NCBI GenBank assembly: GCA_012842605.1
Contig: DUSN01000080.1
Location: forward strand, 111,132 to 175,131
Source: Clostridiales bacterium
GTDB taxonomy: Bacteria; Bacillota; Clostridia; Caldicoprobacterales; DTU083
DNA: 64,000 nucleotides
Reading direction: 5' to 3'
In this document: positions 1-9,749 of the stretch, piece after piece
How the letters are laid out: the number at the start of each line of letters is the position of its first letter
Position numbering within the stretch: position 1 is the stretch's first letter
Notes under the pieces: generated by a model
What the model was told of the DNA's origin: nothing
Databases searched by the model: none
What the model saw: the letters and a program-made list of their open reading frames with translations, nothing else
Translations under genes and position numbers: made by a program

Positions 1-1
1 G

Positions 2-1510
2 GATACAGGAGAAATAATATTAGATCTGGTTCCCCCCTCGGCAGGAGTTGTAAAAAATGCAGATATGCCTGAAGAAATGGCAAGACAGCATGAAATAAGG
101 ACAAAGCAGGCAAATGAAAAGAGGCTGTCATTTGAAAAGACGTTTATTCAGGGAGAAAAAGCCGAAGCTTTTGCTGCAGCATTCCCTGAATACCAGAAGG
201 AAATTGCGGGGTTGATTGCCTTATCCAACGGTAATCATCAGGAAATTTCAGCTTTCTTAACGGGGGAGTATGGCATTCCGCTTAAATATAAGGTTTTGCT
301 GCTTCAGTCATTGCGTGAAAAAGACTTGTCAGACAGCACCTGTGCGGTTCTTAAAAGCCATTTGATAAGGGCTTTTGTCTACCGGGACAGGTTTAAGGAT
401 AATGAGGAGCTGTTTGTCAAGTATGTTCTCTGTCCAAGGGTGCATTTTGAAATGATCACAGATTATCGTGGTTTCATAGACGGATTCTTTACTGATGTTC
501 AAAAAGAGGAATTCCGGCAGAATCCACGTAAAATACACCGGTATATAGAAGACAGGGTAAAGGACTGCGGTGAACGGGAATACGCCACTATCTCATCTTC
601 GCCTGCAGGACTGCTTAAATATAATTATGGAAGCCTGATGTCAAGAAAGATACTTTTTGTGGCCATTTGCAGGACTTTAGGGATACCTGCCAGGCTGAGC
701 GAAATTGACTGTAAGCTGGAATATTGGCAGGAAGGCACATGGAATACCATAAGCGAAGGGGATGATCTCCCTGTAGAACGCTGCTGCAGGCTGACACTTA
801 AAAACAATCAGCCGGATGTTTCCTTCATCTACGAGAAAAACTTCACTGTTGCCCGCCTGGAGAACGGTGTTTATCATACTCTGGGGCTGGATGATTATCA
901 TTTTGATGGTGATTCCATCACCTATGAGCTGGAAGAGGGGCAGTACAGGATAACAACATCCAATCGCCTGAATGATGGATCTGTCCTGGCTGTATTGTAT
1001 CACATAGAGTTGCATCGCGGTAAAGAGCATGTATTGGATATTTACCTGCGCGAACAGGACATGGTGTCGGATGAAAGGGCTGAATTGCCGGAGATACCTG
1101 TAATAACACAGGATGGCAGGCAGACATCAGCTTACAAGATGCTGGCTGCAGGGAAATCCTGTGCCGCTGCATTCATTGAACCGGGCAAAGAACCGACTGA
1201 ACATCTTCTGAATGAGATCTTGGAACAGAAGGAAGAGTTTAAGAATAAGAAGGACAGGGTATTGCTGCTGGTAAATGATAATGAATGCCTGCAGAATCCG
1301 CTGCTTACTGCCGTACTGGAAGAGACAGGCATACAGGCAGCATGCAGGAATATGAACGGAGATGCTTTTCCTCTGGTGCTTAAAGCGCTTAATACGGATA
1401 ACAGCAAGCTCCCGCTTGTCCTGGGGCTGGACGAACAAGGAAAATGCGTATTTCATATATCGGGCTATAATGTTGGAACCGGTGATATAATACTTAAGCA
1501 TATAAGGTAA
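2..1510 (+). CDS. Transglutaminase-like / thioredoxin-like domain protein (5' partial)
   Basis: The frame is open from base 2, so the true start lies upstream of the window; 502 residues are visible. Residues about 190-260 resemble the bacterial transglutaminase-like core, ending in the typical CRTLGIPAR segment and followed by a Trp-containing strand. The canonical Cys and His of the catalytic triad are not at their usual places: the Cys position falls on Leu in GSLMSRK. The middle (about 280-360) looks like a beta-rich domain, and the last 135 residues resemble a thioredoxin fold without a CxxC. It ends 58 bases before a GH29 fucosidase on the same strand, so it probably belongs to that glycan operon. 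The fold assignment is from pattern; the function is unknown. An enzymatic transglutaminase role is unlikely. Confidence 0.6.
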   Translation, partial: DTGEIILDLVPPSAGVVKNADMPEEMARQHEIRTKQANEKRLSFEKTFIQGEKAEAFAAAFPEYQKEIAGLIALSNGNHQEISAFLTGEYGIPLKYKVLLLQSLREKDLSDSTCAVLKSHLIRAFVYRDRFKDNEELFVKYVLCPRVHFEMITDYRGFIDGFFTDVQKEEFRQNPRKIHRYIEDRVKDCGEREYATISSSPAGLLKYNYGSLMSRKILFVAICRTLGIPARLSEIDCKLEYWQEGTWNTISEGDDLPVERCCRLTLKNNQPDVSFIYEKNFTVARLENGVYHTLGLDDYHFDGDSITYELEEGQYRITTSNRLNDGSVLAVLYHIELHRGKEHVLDIYLREQDMVSDERAELPEIPVITQDGRQTSAYKMLAAGKSCAAAFIEPGKEPTEHLLNEILEQKEEFKNKKDRVLLLVNDNECLQNPLLTAVLEETGIQAACRNMNGDAFPLVLKALNTDNSKLPLVLGLDEQGKCVFHISGYNVGTGDIILKHIR

Positions 1511-1568
1511 TACTCGATTAAACAGGTATTTAAACAGACATTCAGCATAGAACAGGGGGTTATGTTTT

Positions 1569-2858
1569 ATGATGCAGGACTGGTTTCGAAAGGCAAAGCT
1601 GGGAATATTCATTCACTGGGGAATTTATGCAGTTGGTGATGTATCGGAATCATGGTCTTTTCATAACGGACAAATCTCATACGAAGATTATATGAAGCAA
1701 TGTGAGGGCTTTACTGCATCAAGGTTTGATGCAGGGAAATGGGCTGAGCTCTTTAAAAAGGCCGGAGCAAGATACGCAGTATTAACTGCCAAGCATCATG
1801 ACGGTGTAGCGTTATTTGATACAAAATACAGCGATCTTAACGTTGTTAATAAAACCCCCGCAGGACGCGACTTGATTGCCGAATATACCCAGGCTATGAG
1901 AGATGCCGGCCTGAAAGTAGGATTGTATTATTCCCTGATTGACTGGTCGGATCCCCGTTATCGTTCAGTGTATCCTGAAGGAGCAAGGCCTGAAGACTGC
2001 CTGAATGACATATACGGAACGCCTGCAGGTGGGCCGGAGAACCCCCGGCTGTGGGAAGAATTTCTTGAGTTTAACAACAATCAGCTGCGAGAATTGATGA
2101 CCAAATACGGGACCATAGACCTGCTGTGGTTTGACGGGGACTGGGAGCGCAGCGCCAGGCAGTGGCGCATGCCGGAATTCCGTGAATATCTCCATACTCT
2201 TAACCCTAACGTGGTTCTGAACTCCAGGATGCAGGGCTATGGCGATTATGAAACTCCGGAGCAGGGGATACCGCTGTACGGATACGATAAGCCATGGGAG
2301 TTCTGCACCACTATTAACACATCATGGGGATATCGTCCGTCAGATAATGATTACAAAACAAGCCGGATGATTATACGCATGTTCTGTGACTGCATCACCC
2401 TGGGAGGGAATATGCTGCTTGACATTGGCCCGAAGGAAGACGGTACACTGGATCCCCGCCAGGAGCAGATTTTACTGGATCTTGGTGATTGGATACATCA
2501 GCATGAAGAGGCTGTATATGATACAAGAAAGGGCCTTGGTTATCACCACTTCCTGGGCGGCAGCACGTTGTCTGAAGATAAGAAGACTATTTACCTCTTT
2601 ATCTACGATAAGCCGGTGGAATATATCTGCGTAAAAGGGATCAAGACTCCTGTGAAACGAATTTCCGTTCTTCATACCGGAGAAGAACTTTCCTGGAGGT
2701 ATACCGGGAGTCTGCCGTGGTTTAAAATACCGGGCACGTTATGGATAAAGGCAGACAAAATGGAAACGCACCCCATGACTACAGTTTTGAAAGTTGAACT
2801 GGAAGGTGAAATTGCATATAACCTGGGTCATGGTGAAGTAATAACTCACAATGAATAA
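1569..2858 (+). CDS. GH29 alpha-L-fucosidase (first copy)
   Basis: A 429-residue glycoside hydrolase family 29 protein, predicted to release L-fucose from fucosylated oligosaccharides. The N-terminus enters the TIM barrel directly with the family motif FIHWG at residues 12-16, followed by AKHHDG near residue 77. The likely nucleophile is Asp189 in LLWFDGDW. A GGNMLLDIGP segment and a short C-terminal beta domain complete the fold. There is no signal peptide, so it acts in the cytoplasm on imported sugars. The ATG at 1569 has an AGGGGG ribosome site about 10 bases upstream. It shares the family but not close identity with the second fucosidase at 3915-5273, so they may differ in linkage preference. 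The family call is confident; the substrate is inferred. Confidence 0.93.
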   Translation: MMQDWFRKAKLGIFIHWGIYAVGDVSESWSFHNGQISYEDYMKQCEGFTASRFDAGKWAELFKKAGARYAVLTAKHHDGVALFDTKYSDLNVVNKTPAGRDLIAEYTQAMRDAGLKVGLYYSLIDWSDPRYRSVYPEGARPEDCLNDIYGTPAGGPENPRLWEEFLEFNNNQLRELMTKYGTIDLLWFDGDWERSARQWRMPEFREYLHTLNPNVVLNSRMQGYGDYETPEQGIPLYGYDKPWEFCTTINTSWGYRPSDNDYKTSRMIIRMFCDCITLGGNMLLDIGPKEDGTLDPRQEQILLDLGDWIHQHEEAVYDTRKGLGYHHFLGGSTLSEDKKTIYLFIYDKPVEYICVKGIKTPVKRISVLHTGEELSWRYTGSLPWFKIPGTLWIKADKMETHPMTTVLKVELEGEIAYNLGHGEVITHNE

Positions 2859-2867
2859 GAAAACTTC

Positions 2868-3908
2868 ATGAAAGGCTGTGATATTGTGAATTATCGCATT
2901 CCCAAGCCCCATCAGGATATTTTCAGGCCGGAAGTATATTATTGCAGGAAAGCGAAGGGCAAGCTGGAACTTGACGGCAATCTGGACAAGGAGTTCTGGG
3001 CACATGCGCCATGGACTAAGGATTTTGTTGATATAGAGGGAGATATCCGGCCCAAGCCCCGTTTCAGGACAAGGGTAAAAATGCTGTGGGACGAAGAGGC
3101 AATCTACTTTGGGGCAGAATTGATGGGTGATGAGATCTGGGCCCATATTACCAGGAGAGATGATGTAATTTTCTATGATAATGATTTTGAGATCTTTATC
3201 GACCCGGATTCCGATACCCAATGCTATTATGAGTTTGAAATGAATGCCCTGAATACCGTATGGGATTTGCTCCTTACCAAAGCATATCGCGACGGCGGCA
3301 TGCCTATGAATGGATTTGATTTAAAAGGCCTGCGTTCCGCTGTAAAAATTTACGGAGAACTGAACAATCCATATGCAAATAATGTGAAATGGACATGTGA
3401 AGTGGTCATGCCTTTTGAGTCCCTTCTTGAATGCACGGGCCAGAACGCACGGATACCGGAACCTGGTGACTTCTGGCGTATAAACTTCTCCCGGGTGCAG
3501 TGGAAGGTGGATGTTGTTGACGGAAAATATGTCAAACGCATCAATCAGGAAACAAACAAACCCTATCCGGAAGACAACTGGGTATGGTCACCCATAGGCG
3601 TTATAAATATGCACTACCCGGAACTGTGGGGTTATGTGTTCTTCTGCGACGGAAAGGAAGACTATGAGATTCCTGAAGACGAGAAACTGAAGTGGGAACT
3701 CCGCCGTCTGTATTATGAGCAGCATGCTTATTTCGATGAAAACGGCAGGTTTACAACGGACATTCGGTCATTAAACAGTAATATCCAACCCAAAATCCAG
3801 GTAACGGACAATTGGTTTGAAATATCATGTCTGTCCTCCGATAAAAAAAGGCAATTGATTATCTTTGCCGATGGCAGGACAACAAGCAAGGAAATAGGAA
3901 GGAGGTAA
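2868..3908 (+). CDS. CBM9-like carbohydrate-binding protein
   Basis: A 346-residue protein whose residues about 15-240 match the CBM9-like fold: KLDG-type opening strand LELDGNLDKEFW, RVKMLWDEEAIYFGAEL, then the YDNDFEIFIDPD segment typical of this family. The remaining C-terminus is not recognised. No signal peptide is present, which is unusual for a sugar-binding module standing alone; cytoplasmic CBM9-like proteins do occur in Clostridia glycan operons with unknown roles. It begins 9 bases after the first fucosidase and ends 6 bases before the second, so it is translated from the same mRNA. The start could be ATG 2868 or GTG 2886. It has no catalytic assignment; a role in binding fucosylated substrate or in regulation is only inference. 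Confidence 0.72.
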   Translation: MKGCDIVNYRIPKPHQDIFRPEVYYCRKAKGKLELDGNLDKEFWAHAPWTKDFVDIEGDIRPKPRFRTRVKMLWDEEAIYFGAELMGDEIWAHITRRDDVIFYDNDFEIFIDPDSDTQCYYEFEMNALNTVWDLLLTKAYRDGGMPMNGFDLKGLRSAVKIYGELNNPYANNVKWTCEVVMPFESLLECTGQNARIPEPGDFWRINFSRVQWKVDVVDGKYVKRINQETNKPYPEDNWVWSPIGVINMHYPELWGYVFFCDGKEDYEIPEDEKLKWELRRLYYEQHAYFDENGRFTTDIRSLNSNIQPKIQVTDNWFEISCLSSDKKRQLIIFADGRTTSKEIGRR

Positions 3909-3914
3909 TTTGGC

Positions 3915-5273
3915 TTGGCAGATGAAATTGTGCAAGGTATCCACAATTACACAGCTGAAGAAAGATATGTAGAGCCTTCTGATCCTTTGGTGCGAGAGAA
4001 ACTTGAATGGTTTAAGGACCAGAAACTGGGTTTGATGATGCACTGGGGGCCGTACTGCCAGCTGGGCATAGTTGAGTCCTGGGCATTATCCGATAAGGAC
4101 GGTGATTGGTCAAGGCATCAAATTGACTGGATAGACGGAGATATGGAGTTGTTCAAGAAGCAATACGTGGACTTGAACAAAACCTTTAATCCCGTCAGAT
4201 TCATGCCGGAGCAATGGGCAGAAATTGCAAGAGACGGGGGATTCAAGTACCTGATCTTTACAACAAAGCATCACGACGGTTTCTGCATGTGGGATACAAA
4301 AACCACTGACTATAAAATAACCGGCAAGGATTGCCCCTTCAGGATCAATAAGAATGCAGACATTGTAAAAGCGCTGTTTTCTGCATTCCAAAAAGAAGGA
4401 CTTGGCATTGCAGCATACTTTTCAAAGGCTGACTGGCACAGTGAATACTATTGGGCAGAAGGGCACAGGCACAGCGGGTTTAAGAACCGGAATACCACTT
4501 ATGATACAAGGGAATATCCTGAGCTGTGGAACAAATTCGTAGAATATACCCATGAACAATTAAGAGAGCTGCTCACCAACTATGGCAGGATAGATATACT
4601 TTGGCTGGATGCAGGCTGGGTCTGCCCTCAGAACAATCAGGACCTCCGTCTCCATGAGATAATAGAGGATATAAGGAGAACAACCCAGCCCGGCCTAATA
4701 GTTGCGGACAGGACTGTGGGAGGTATATATGAAAACTACATAACTCCCGAACAGACCGTACCCAAAGACCCAATTTTCATTCCCTGGGAAAGCTGCATTA
4801 CGCTGGGCACATCCTTTTCCTTCAATTATGGTGATGACTATAAGCCTTTACGCACAGTAGTTCATCTGCTGGTTGACATTGTTGCAAAGGGCGGGAACCT
4901 GGCGCTTAATGTCGGCCCTCAGCCTGACGGGCGCTTGCCGAGACAGGCATTGAAATCCATTGAGGAACTGGGGAGATGGCTTAAAGTGTATGGAGATGCA
5001 ATATACGGCACAAGGCCTTATGCTCCTTACAGAACAGGCAAATTTGCTTTTACTGCCAAAGCCGGCAAAGTGTATGCTTTCTATTTATATAAAGATGAAA
5101 ATGAAGCATTAATTAGTGATATAGAAATTCCTGTTGATTTAAAGGCAAAATCAGTTACGCTTTTAGGATCAGAGCTGCCTGTTGAATTCATCAGCACTGG
5201 GGGAGGTGTAAAAGTTTCTCTGCCGCACAGGGAAGGCAAAGCACCTGTCTGCGATGTGTTTGTTATGGAATAA
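3915..5273 (+). CDS. GH29 alpha-L-fucosidase (second copy)
   Basis: A 452-residue GH29 enzyme. Family features are MHWGPY at about residues 43-48, FTTKHHDGFCMW, and the probable nucleophile Asp232 in ILWLDAGW. The C-terminus is a small beta domain. The start is a TTG at 3915, chosen because a strong AGGAGG lies 9-10 bases upstream and no ATG fits; initiation on TTG may lower yield relative to neighbours. No signal peptide. It follows the CBM9-like gene by 6 bases and precedes a GH130 gene by 90 bases. Two diverged GH29 genes in one operon suggest that fucose in more than one linkage is handled. The acid/base residue cannot be assigned from sequence alone. Confidence 0.92.
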   Translation: MADEIVQGIHNYTAEERYVEPSDPLVREKLEWFKDQKLGLMMHWGPYCQLGIVESWALSDKDGDWSRHQIDWIDGDMELFKKQYVDLNKTFNPVRFMPEQWAEIARDGGFKYLIFTTKHHDGFCMWDTKTTDYKITGKDCPFRINKNADIVKALFSAFQKEGLGIAAYFSKADWHSEYYWAEGHRHSGFKNRNTTYDTREYPELWNKFVEYTHEQLRELLTNYGRIDILWLDAGWVCPQNNQDLRLHEIIEDIRRTTQPGLIVADRTVGGIYENYITPEQTVPKDPIFIPWESCITLGTSFSFNYGDDYKPLRTVVHLLVDIVAKGGNLALNVGPQPDGRLPRQALKSIEELGRWLKVYGDAIYGTRPYAPYRTGKFAFTAKAGKVYAFYLYKDENEALISDIEIPVDLKAKSVTLLGSELPVEFISTGGGVKVSLPHREGKAPVCDVFVME

Positions 5274-5363
5274 TAAGATTAAACTAACAAGCAGGAATTA
5301 TCGTTAAGAATTGCCTTAAAAAACAGCTGGTAGTATAAAAACATTATAGTTAGGAGATATGTT

Positions 5364-6371
5364 ATGGCAAGAATTATTGGATCATCATTACCGAATATAC
5401 CCTGGGAAGAAAAACCTGAAGGATGCAAAGCGCCGGTTTGGAGGTATTCCGGCAATCCCATTATAAAGCGAAATGCTATTCCCACATCAAACAGCGTCTT
5501 CAACAGCGCCGTCGTTCCATACAAGGATGGTTTTGCAGGAGTATTCCGATGCGACAGCAGAGCCCTGAGCATGGATTTATATGCCGGATTCAGCAAGGAT
5601 GGAATCAACTGGAGTATTGAGGAAACACCGATTCAATTTGCAGGGGAAGGCAAAAATCCTGAAGATGAGCAGGAGATTCTAAATCGTGAGTACCGGTATG
5701 ACCCCCGGGTCTGCTATATGGACGGCAAATACTATATAACATGGTGCAACGGATACCATGGTCCTACAATAGGAATTGGCTATACTTACGATTTCAAAAC
5801 ATTCTACCAGATAGAAAATGCTTTTCTGCCGTACAATCGAAACGGTGTACTGTTTCCAAGAAAAATTGGCGGCAAATACTGCATGCTCAGCCGCCCCAGC
5901 GATACAGGGCATACCCCCTTCGGTGACATATTTATAAGCTTCAGCCCGGATATGGAATATTGGGGCAAGCACAGGCATGTAATGAGCACTATCAAGACCG
6001 ATGAAAGTGCATGGCAGTCTACTAAAATAGGGGCAGGTCCAATCCCTATAGAGACAGATGAAGGCTGGCTGGTATTCTACCATGGCGTTATAACAACGTG
6101 CAACGGTTTTGTTTACCGTATGGGTGCTGCCCTTCTGGATTCTGAAAAGCCCTGGAAGGTTAAAGTTCGTTCCAGGCACTATATTATGGGACCTGAAGTA
6201 TTGTATGAGCAGACAGGTGATGTTCCCAATGTTGTATTCCCGTGTGCTGCCCTTACAGATGCTGATACCGGTAGGATAGCCATATATTACGGCTGTGCCG
6301 ATACTGTTACAGGTATTGCATTTACTACAGTTGACGAGACCTTGAATTATATAAAGAAATATGCATTGTAA
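5364..6371 (+). CDS. GH130 family beta-mannoside phosphorylase-like enzyme
   Basis: A 335-residue five-bladed beta-propeller protein of the GH130 type, a family of inverting phosphorylases (and some hydrolases) acting on beta-1,2- or beta-1,4-mannosides. Supporting motifs are [10 protein letters not shown] near residue 44, the RYDPR segment with Asp113 as likely general acid, [15 protein letters not shown], and [20 protein letters not shown]. No signal peptide, so it would use cytosolic phosphate. The ATG at 5364 has a TAGGAGAT ribosome site. It is the last gene of the glycan cluster and is followed by a clear terminator. Pairing with fucosidases suggests a substrate such as a fucosylated N-glycan or mannan fragment, but the exact mannoside and phosphorolytic versus hydrolytic mode are not readable here. 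Confidence 0.85.
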   Translation: MARIIGSSLPNIPWEEKPEGCKAPVWRYSGNPIIKRNAIPTSNSVFNSAVVPYKDGFAGVFRCDSRALSMDLYAGFSKDGINWSIEETPIQFAGEGKNPEDEQEILNREYRYDPRVCYMDGKYYITWCNGYHGPTIGIGYTYDFKTFYQIENAFLPYNRNGVLFPRKIGGKYCMLSRPSDTGHTPFGDIFISFSPDMEYWGKHRHVMSTIKTDESAWQSTKIGAGPIPIETDEGWLVFYHGVITTCNGFVYRMGAALLDSEKPWKVKVRSRHYIMGPEVLYEQTGDVPNVVFPCAALTDADTGRIAIYYGCADTVTGIAFTTVDETLNYIKKYAL

Positions 6372-6409
6372 TTTATGCAGGCACTGACCGGACCGGCAGG
6401 CATTATAAG

Positions 6410-6444
6410 GCCTCCGAATCAAAAAAATGATTCGGAGGCTTTTA
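6410..6444 (+). terminator. Intrinsic terminator of the fucosidase/GH130 operon
   Basis: A 12-bp perfect stem (GCCTCCGAATCA with its complement) around an A-rich loop is followed by a TTTTA tract, 38 bases after the GH130 stop. It closes the glycan operon. Confidence 0.9.
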
Positions 6445-6573
6445 TATTTAGCCTGATATGCATGCAGCTCAACTCAATAAGCATGCGGTAAAACTATATG
6501 TTAATCCTGCTGGGGAAGCGATAGAACAGCACATTGACAAAAAAATATTTAATGATCATCTAACATAAAATAA

Positions 6574-6603
6574 TTGACATGTATCTAATATATATTGTAT
6601 CAT
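6574..6603 (+). promoter_or_regulatory. Promoter of the ArsR/ABC exporter operon
   Basis: TTGACA at 6574 and TATCAT at 6598 are 18 bases apart. The spacer contains the palindrome AATATATATT flanked by two GTATC copies, an AT-rich arrangement that could be an ArsR-type operator for autoregulation. The operator role is inference. The next 40 bases lead to the GGAGGGG ribosome site of the regulator. Confidence 0.6.
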
Positions 6604-6641
6604 AAATGTAAAAGATTGCAAATCAAACAGGAGGGGCAGAT

Positions 6642-7847
6642 ATGGCAAAATGGACTGAACGGGTGATAGTCAGCGATTCACCTAATTTTTATATGGAAGC
6701 AGTAGAACTGGTAGATGATTATTTTCAATGGCTAAATGAGAGTGATGAAAATAAGGAGAAAAGTATACCATGGGAAGATAGGCATCTGGTCAGTCACCCC
6801 GAGAATTTTACTTTAAGTCCTTCCGAAGTTGATCAGTTGTTTAATGACGTTCATCGTTTTCTATCGGAATGCAGAAAGAATGCTGCACCGGTTATCTACT
6901 CCCGCCAGGATCTTCAGCCATACTTTGCGATAAAAGCATCGGAACACACCAAAGAGATGCCCGGTTTCCTCAAAGAAGTGCTTGTAATGTCCGATGTTCA
7001 GTCAGCAAAGGACCTTACAAGAGATGAGTTTGTTACCTGCTGCCTTTTTTGTCTGCATGAGCTGTCAGACAAGCTGCATACAGGAGAATTTGAAATCGGT
7101 TCACCTGAAGAACAGGAATTATATAACAAGTTAACCAATCCGGATTTTGATATGAAGGAAATATTTGATGCTGTAACGAATACATCGTTGTCTGATAAGG
7201 AGCAGATGCTGATTCTTCGACTCTTCCAGGACATTGATGCAATTTACATAAAGGTAAGAGAAACTCTGCTTTTGGTTGAGCAGATTTGCAGGGAGAATTA
7301 TCATATTGCAAAGGACCGATTTGCAAACAAAGTAAAGATGCTGAAAGCAGACCAGGGCAAGACCTATTATAATGAGTGGATAGAACGGGCAAAGCTTCAG
7401 ATTGATGATTTCCGCACAGAAGAGCCAATTTATCTGGAAGTTGGCATCATAGCATATGGCGCACTGTCTATCCGGTTTACTTCCTGGCAGCGTACCAAGC
7501 TTCGGCTGTCTGCCGGATTGCTGTTTGACGAATTGTGCAAACTGGAAGATAAGGGAAAATTCCGGGACAAAATGACCCAGAAGCAGCTAAAAGCCATAGC
7601 AGATCCCACCCGCTATAAGATTATCCGCCAATTGTCAATACGTCCGCAGTATGTTCAGGAGATGGCTGATGCCCTTAACTTAACGGCAGCAACCTTATCC
7701 CATCATCTCGCAGTACTCCAGCAGGTGTTGCTGGTAGGCGTAAGCATCAAAGGCCGGAAGAGCTATTATTGTCTGAACGCAGATGAACTGGAAGAGCTGG
7801 GAAGAACCCTTCAACATATGGCACAAAGAAGCAGAATGGAGGAATAG
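6642..7847 (+). CDS. ArsR-family regulator with a large N-terminal domain
   Basis: A 401-residue regulator. Residues 311-385 are an ArsR winged helix: LKAIADPTRYKIIRQL, then the recognition helix region AATLSHHLAVLQQ and a beta wing GRKSYYCL. The first 310 residues are helical and not recognised; ordinary ArsR proteins are only about 100-120 residues, so this is a fusion with a probable ligand-sensing domain. No cysteine pair typical of metal sensing is seen in the DNA-binding domain. The gene starts 3 bases before an ABC exporter pair and shares its promoter, so it most likely controls that exporter in response to an exported compound. The GGAGGGG ribosome site is 7-8 bases before the ATG. 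Confidence 0.85.
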   Translation: MAKWTERVIVSDSPNFYMEAVELVDDYFQWLNESDENKEKSIPWEDRHLVSHPENFTLSPSEVDQLFNDVHRFLSECRKNAAPVIYSRQDLQPYFAIKASEHTKEMPGFLKEVLVMSDVQSAKDLTRDEFVTCCLFCLHELSDKLHTGEFEIGSPEEQELYNKLTNPDFDMKEIFDAVTNTSLSDKEQMLILRLFQDIDAIYIKVRETLLLVEQICRENYHIAKDRFANKVKMLKADQGKTYYNEWIERAKLQIDDFRTEEPIYLEVGIIAYGALSIRFTSWQRTKLRLSAGLLFDELCKLEDKGKFRDKMTQKQLKAIADPTRYKIIRQLSIRPQYVQEMADALNLTAATLSHHLAVLQQVLLVGVSIKGRKSYYCLNADELEELGRTLQHMAQRSRMEE

Positions 7848-7850
7848 ATT

Positions 7851-9749
7851 GTGCAGACACAAACATCCCCCAAACAGAATATAGGATATAGAAGAAACTT
7901 GGCCGTAGAACTGCTGGATAAGGATAAACGCAAGCAATATCTTCATGCAAAAAAGCATGGTCTGCCGGATATTTTGAAATATATGTACCGTCCTGTTCTG
8001 AAGGATTGCAAGGTAGTTGCCGCATCAATAGTCTATGCGTTGGCTGCCGGGGTTCTGCCCCTCTTGTCAGTCTTCATTGTAGAAATACTGGTACGGTTAT
8101 TGATGCAAAATGATGCATCACCGGAAAGGCTTATTACGGCTGCAGGCATTTATGCAGCGGCATTTTTCCTGTGTACAGCCATTTCTGCCCAGCTAAAAAA
8201 CAGATTTTATTCCTACTTTATGAGGCTGAGAATCCTCTTTATGAACAGGATAATGGAACAGTACATGACAATGGATTACGGTTTGTTTGAGAATCCCTCC
8301 TTTCTTGATGATGCAAGTATTTGGCAGCGCTGTCTGTATAACAACGCCAATGGCCTGGAGGGCACCTATCACAGGATATTTGAGATGGGTGGCACCTTGG
8401 TTTCAGCAGTACTTCTCGGCGGGCTGCTCATACTGGTCAGTCCGTGGATTGCACTGTCAGGCATTCTGTTTGTTATAGTCTTTTATCTTGTTCAGAAGAA
8501 TATCGCTGTGTACAAGCATGAACGAAGAGAAGAGCTTCAAAGAGCAGCCAGAAGGTCGCAGTGGCTTTCGGGTGAGGCTTCCGACTTCCGCTATGGAAAG
8601 GATATGCGCTTATTCAAGATGGCAGGCCGCTTCGAGCAGGCTTTCCATCCATTGATCCGGGCTTACGAGAAGCTGTATAAGGCATTTACCAGGCGTGAGC
8701 TTCAGCTATCGTTCATTGAATCTGCTGCGTTGATTCTCATCGACATAGTAAGCTTTCTTGTGCTTGCATCAAAGGTGCATGCCAATGCCGTTTCCATTGC
8801 TGAGTTTGTCATGCTCCTCACTGCAGTAACTGTTTTTACTCAAACCATTCAACTCTTTGCCCAGGGTCTTGCATTTATAAAAAGTGAGACCATGTATGTC
8901 GGAGATACCATTGACATTATGGAGGCTGATCTTGTTTCCACCGGAGGAGAAAACCATGTTCCGGGCAGCGGTCCGGTCAGCATTGAACTGCGGGATGTTT
9001 CATTCCATTACCCAGGCTCTGACACAATAGTCCTGGAACATTTGAATCTCTATATTCCTGCGGGAGAAAAATGCGCGCTTGTGGGTGTAAACGGCGCAGG
9101 AAAGACAACCCTGGTAAAACTCATAACCGGGCTGTATCAGCCTACCGAAGGACAGGTGCTGATTAACGGGGTGGATGCAGCTACTATACCCCAGGAAGAG
9201 ATATTCTCCCTGTTTGGTGTGGTGTTCCAGGAGGTTCAGCCGCTGGCCCTGACCATTGCCGAAAATGTAGCTGCATCAGATACGGGTATTGACAGGGATC
9301 GCGTTATAGAATGCCTGAAGCAGGCAGGGCTTTGGGAAAAGGTTTCCAAATTGCCTAAAGGCATAGACTCGCCCATGCTTAAGGTTATACAGGACGATGG
9401 CGTAGTCCTTTCCGGGGGAGAAAACCAGAAGCTTTCCATAGCAAGAGCGCTATACCGTGAAGGAACGCGAATGATGATTATGGACGAGCCGACAGCAGCT
9501 TTGGATGCCCTGGCAGAAGAAAAGATATACCGTGAGTTTGACGAAATTTTGTCAGGCAAGACAGCACTGTTTATTTCACACCGTCTGGCTTCCACGCGGT
9601 TCTGCGACCGGATAGTTCTGCTGGACGGCGGACGAATAGTACAGCAGGGAACCCATGAGGAGCTGCTTAAAGAAGACGGGCTTTATCAGAAAATGTTTAC
9701 AGCACAGAGCAAATACTACCGCAGCGAGGAAGGAGAGGCAACGGCATGA
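7851..9749 (+). CDS. ABC exporter subunit 1 (fused permease-ATPase)
   Basis: A 632-residue half-transporter with an N-terminal six-helix membrane domain (about residues 50-350) and a C-terminal ATPase. Walker A is GVNGAGKTT at 412-420, the signature LSGGENQK begins at 520, Walker B ends at the catalytic Glu546 in MDEPTAALD, and the switch His is in FISHRLAS. All catalytic residues are present. Translation starts at GTG 7851, 3 bases after the regulator stop. The last four bases overlap the start of the next half-transporter, so the two very likely form a heterodimer. This arrangement is typical of multidrug, peptide or lipid exporters; the substrate is unknown. Confidence 0.9.
   Translation: MQTQTSPKQNIGYRRNLAVELLDKDKRKQYLHAKKHGLPDILKYMYRPVLKDCKVVAASIVYALAAGVLPLLSVFIVEILVRLLMQNDASPERLITAAGIYAAAFFLCTAISAQLKNRFYSYFMRLRILFMNRIMEQYMTMDYGLFENPSFLDDASIWQRCLYNNANGLEGTYHRIFEMGGTLVSAVLLGGLLILVSPWIALSGILFVIVFYLVQKNIAVYKHERREELQRAARRSQWLSGEASDFRYGKDMRLFKMAGRFEQAFHPLIRAYEKLYKAFTRRELQLSFIESAALILIDIVSFLVLASKVHANAVSIAEFVMLLTAVTVFTQTIQLFAQGLAFIKSETMYVGDTIDIMEADLVSTGGENHVPGSGPVSIELRDVSFHYPGSDTIVLEHLNLYIPAGEKCALVGVNGAGKTTLVKLITGLYQPTEGQVLINGVDAATIPQEEIFSLFGVVFQEVQPLALTIAENVAASDTGIDRDRVIECLKQAGLWEKVSKLPKGIDSPMLKVIQDDGVVLSGGENQKLSIARALYREGTRMMIMDEPTAALDALAEEKIYREFDEILSGKTALFISHRLASTRFCDRIVLLDGGRIVQQGTHEELLKEDGLYQKMFTAQSKYYRSEEGEATA

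Noticed and set aside
5679..6422. A 247-codon open frame on the minus strand opposite the GH130 gene
   Set aside because: It is a shadow of the GH130 coding frame and begins within the downstream terminator hairpin.
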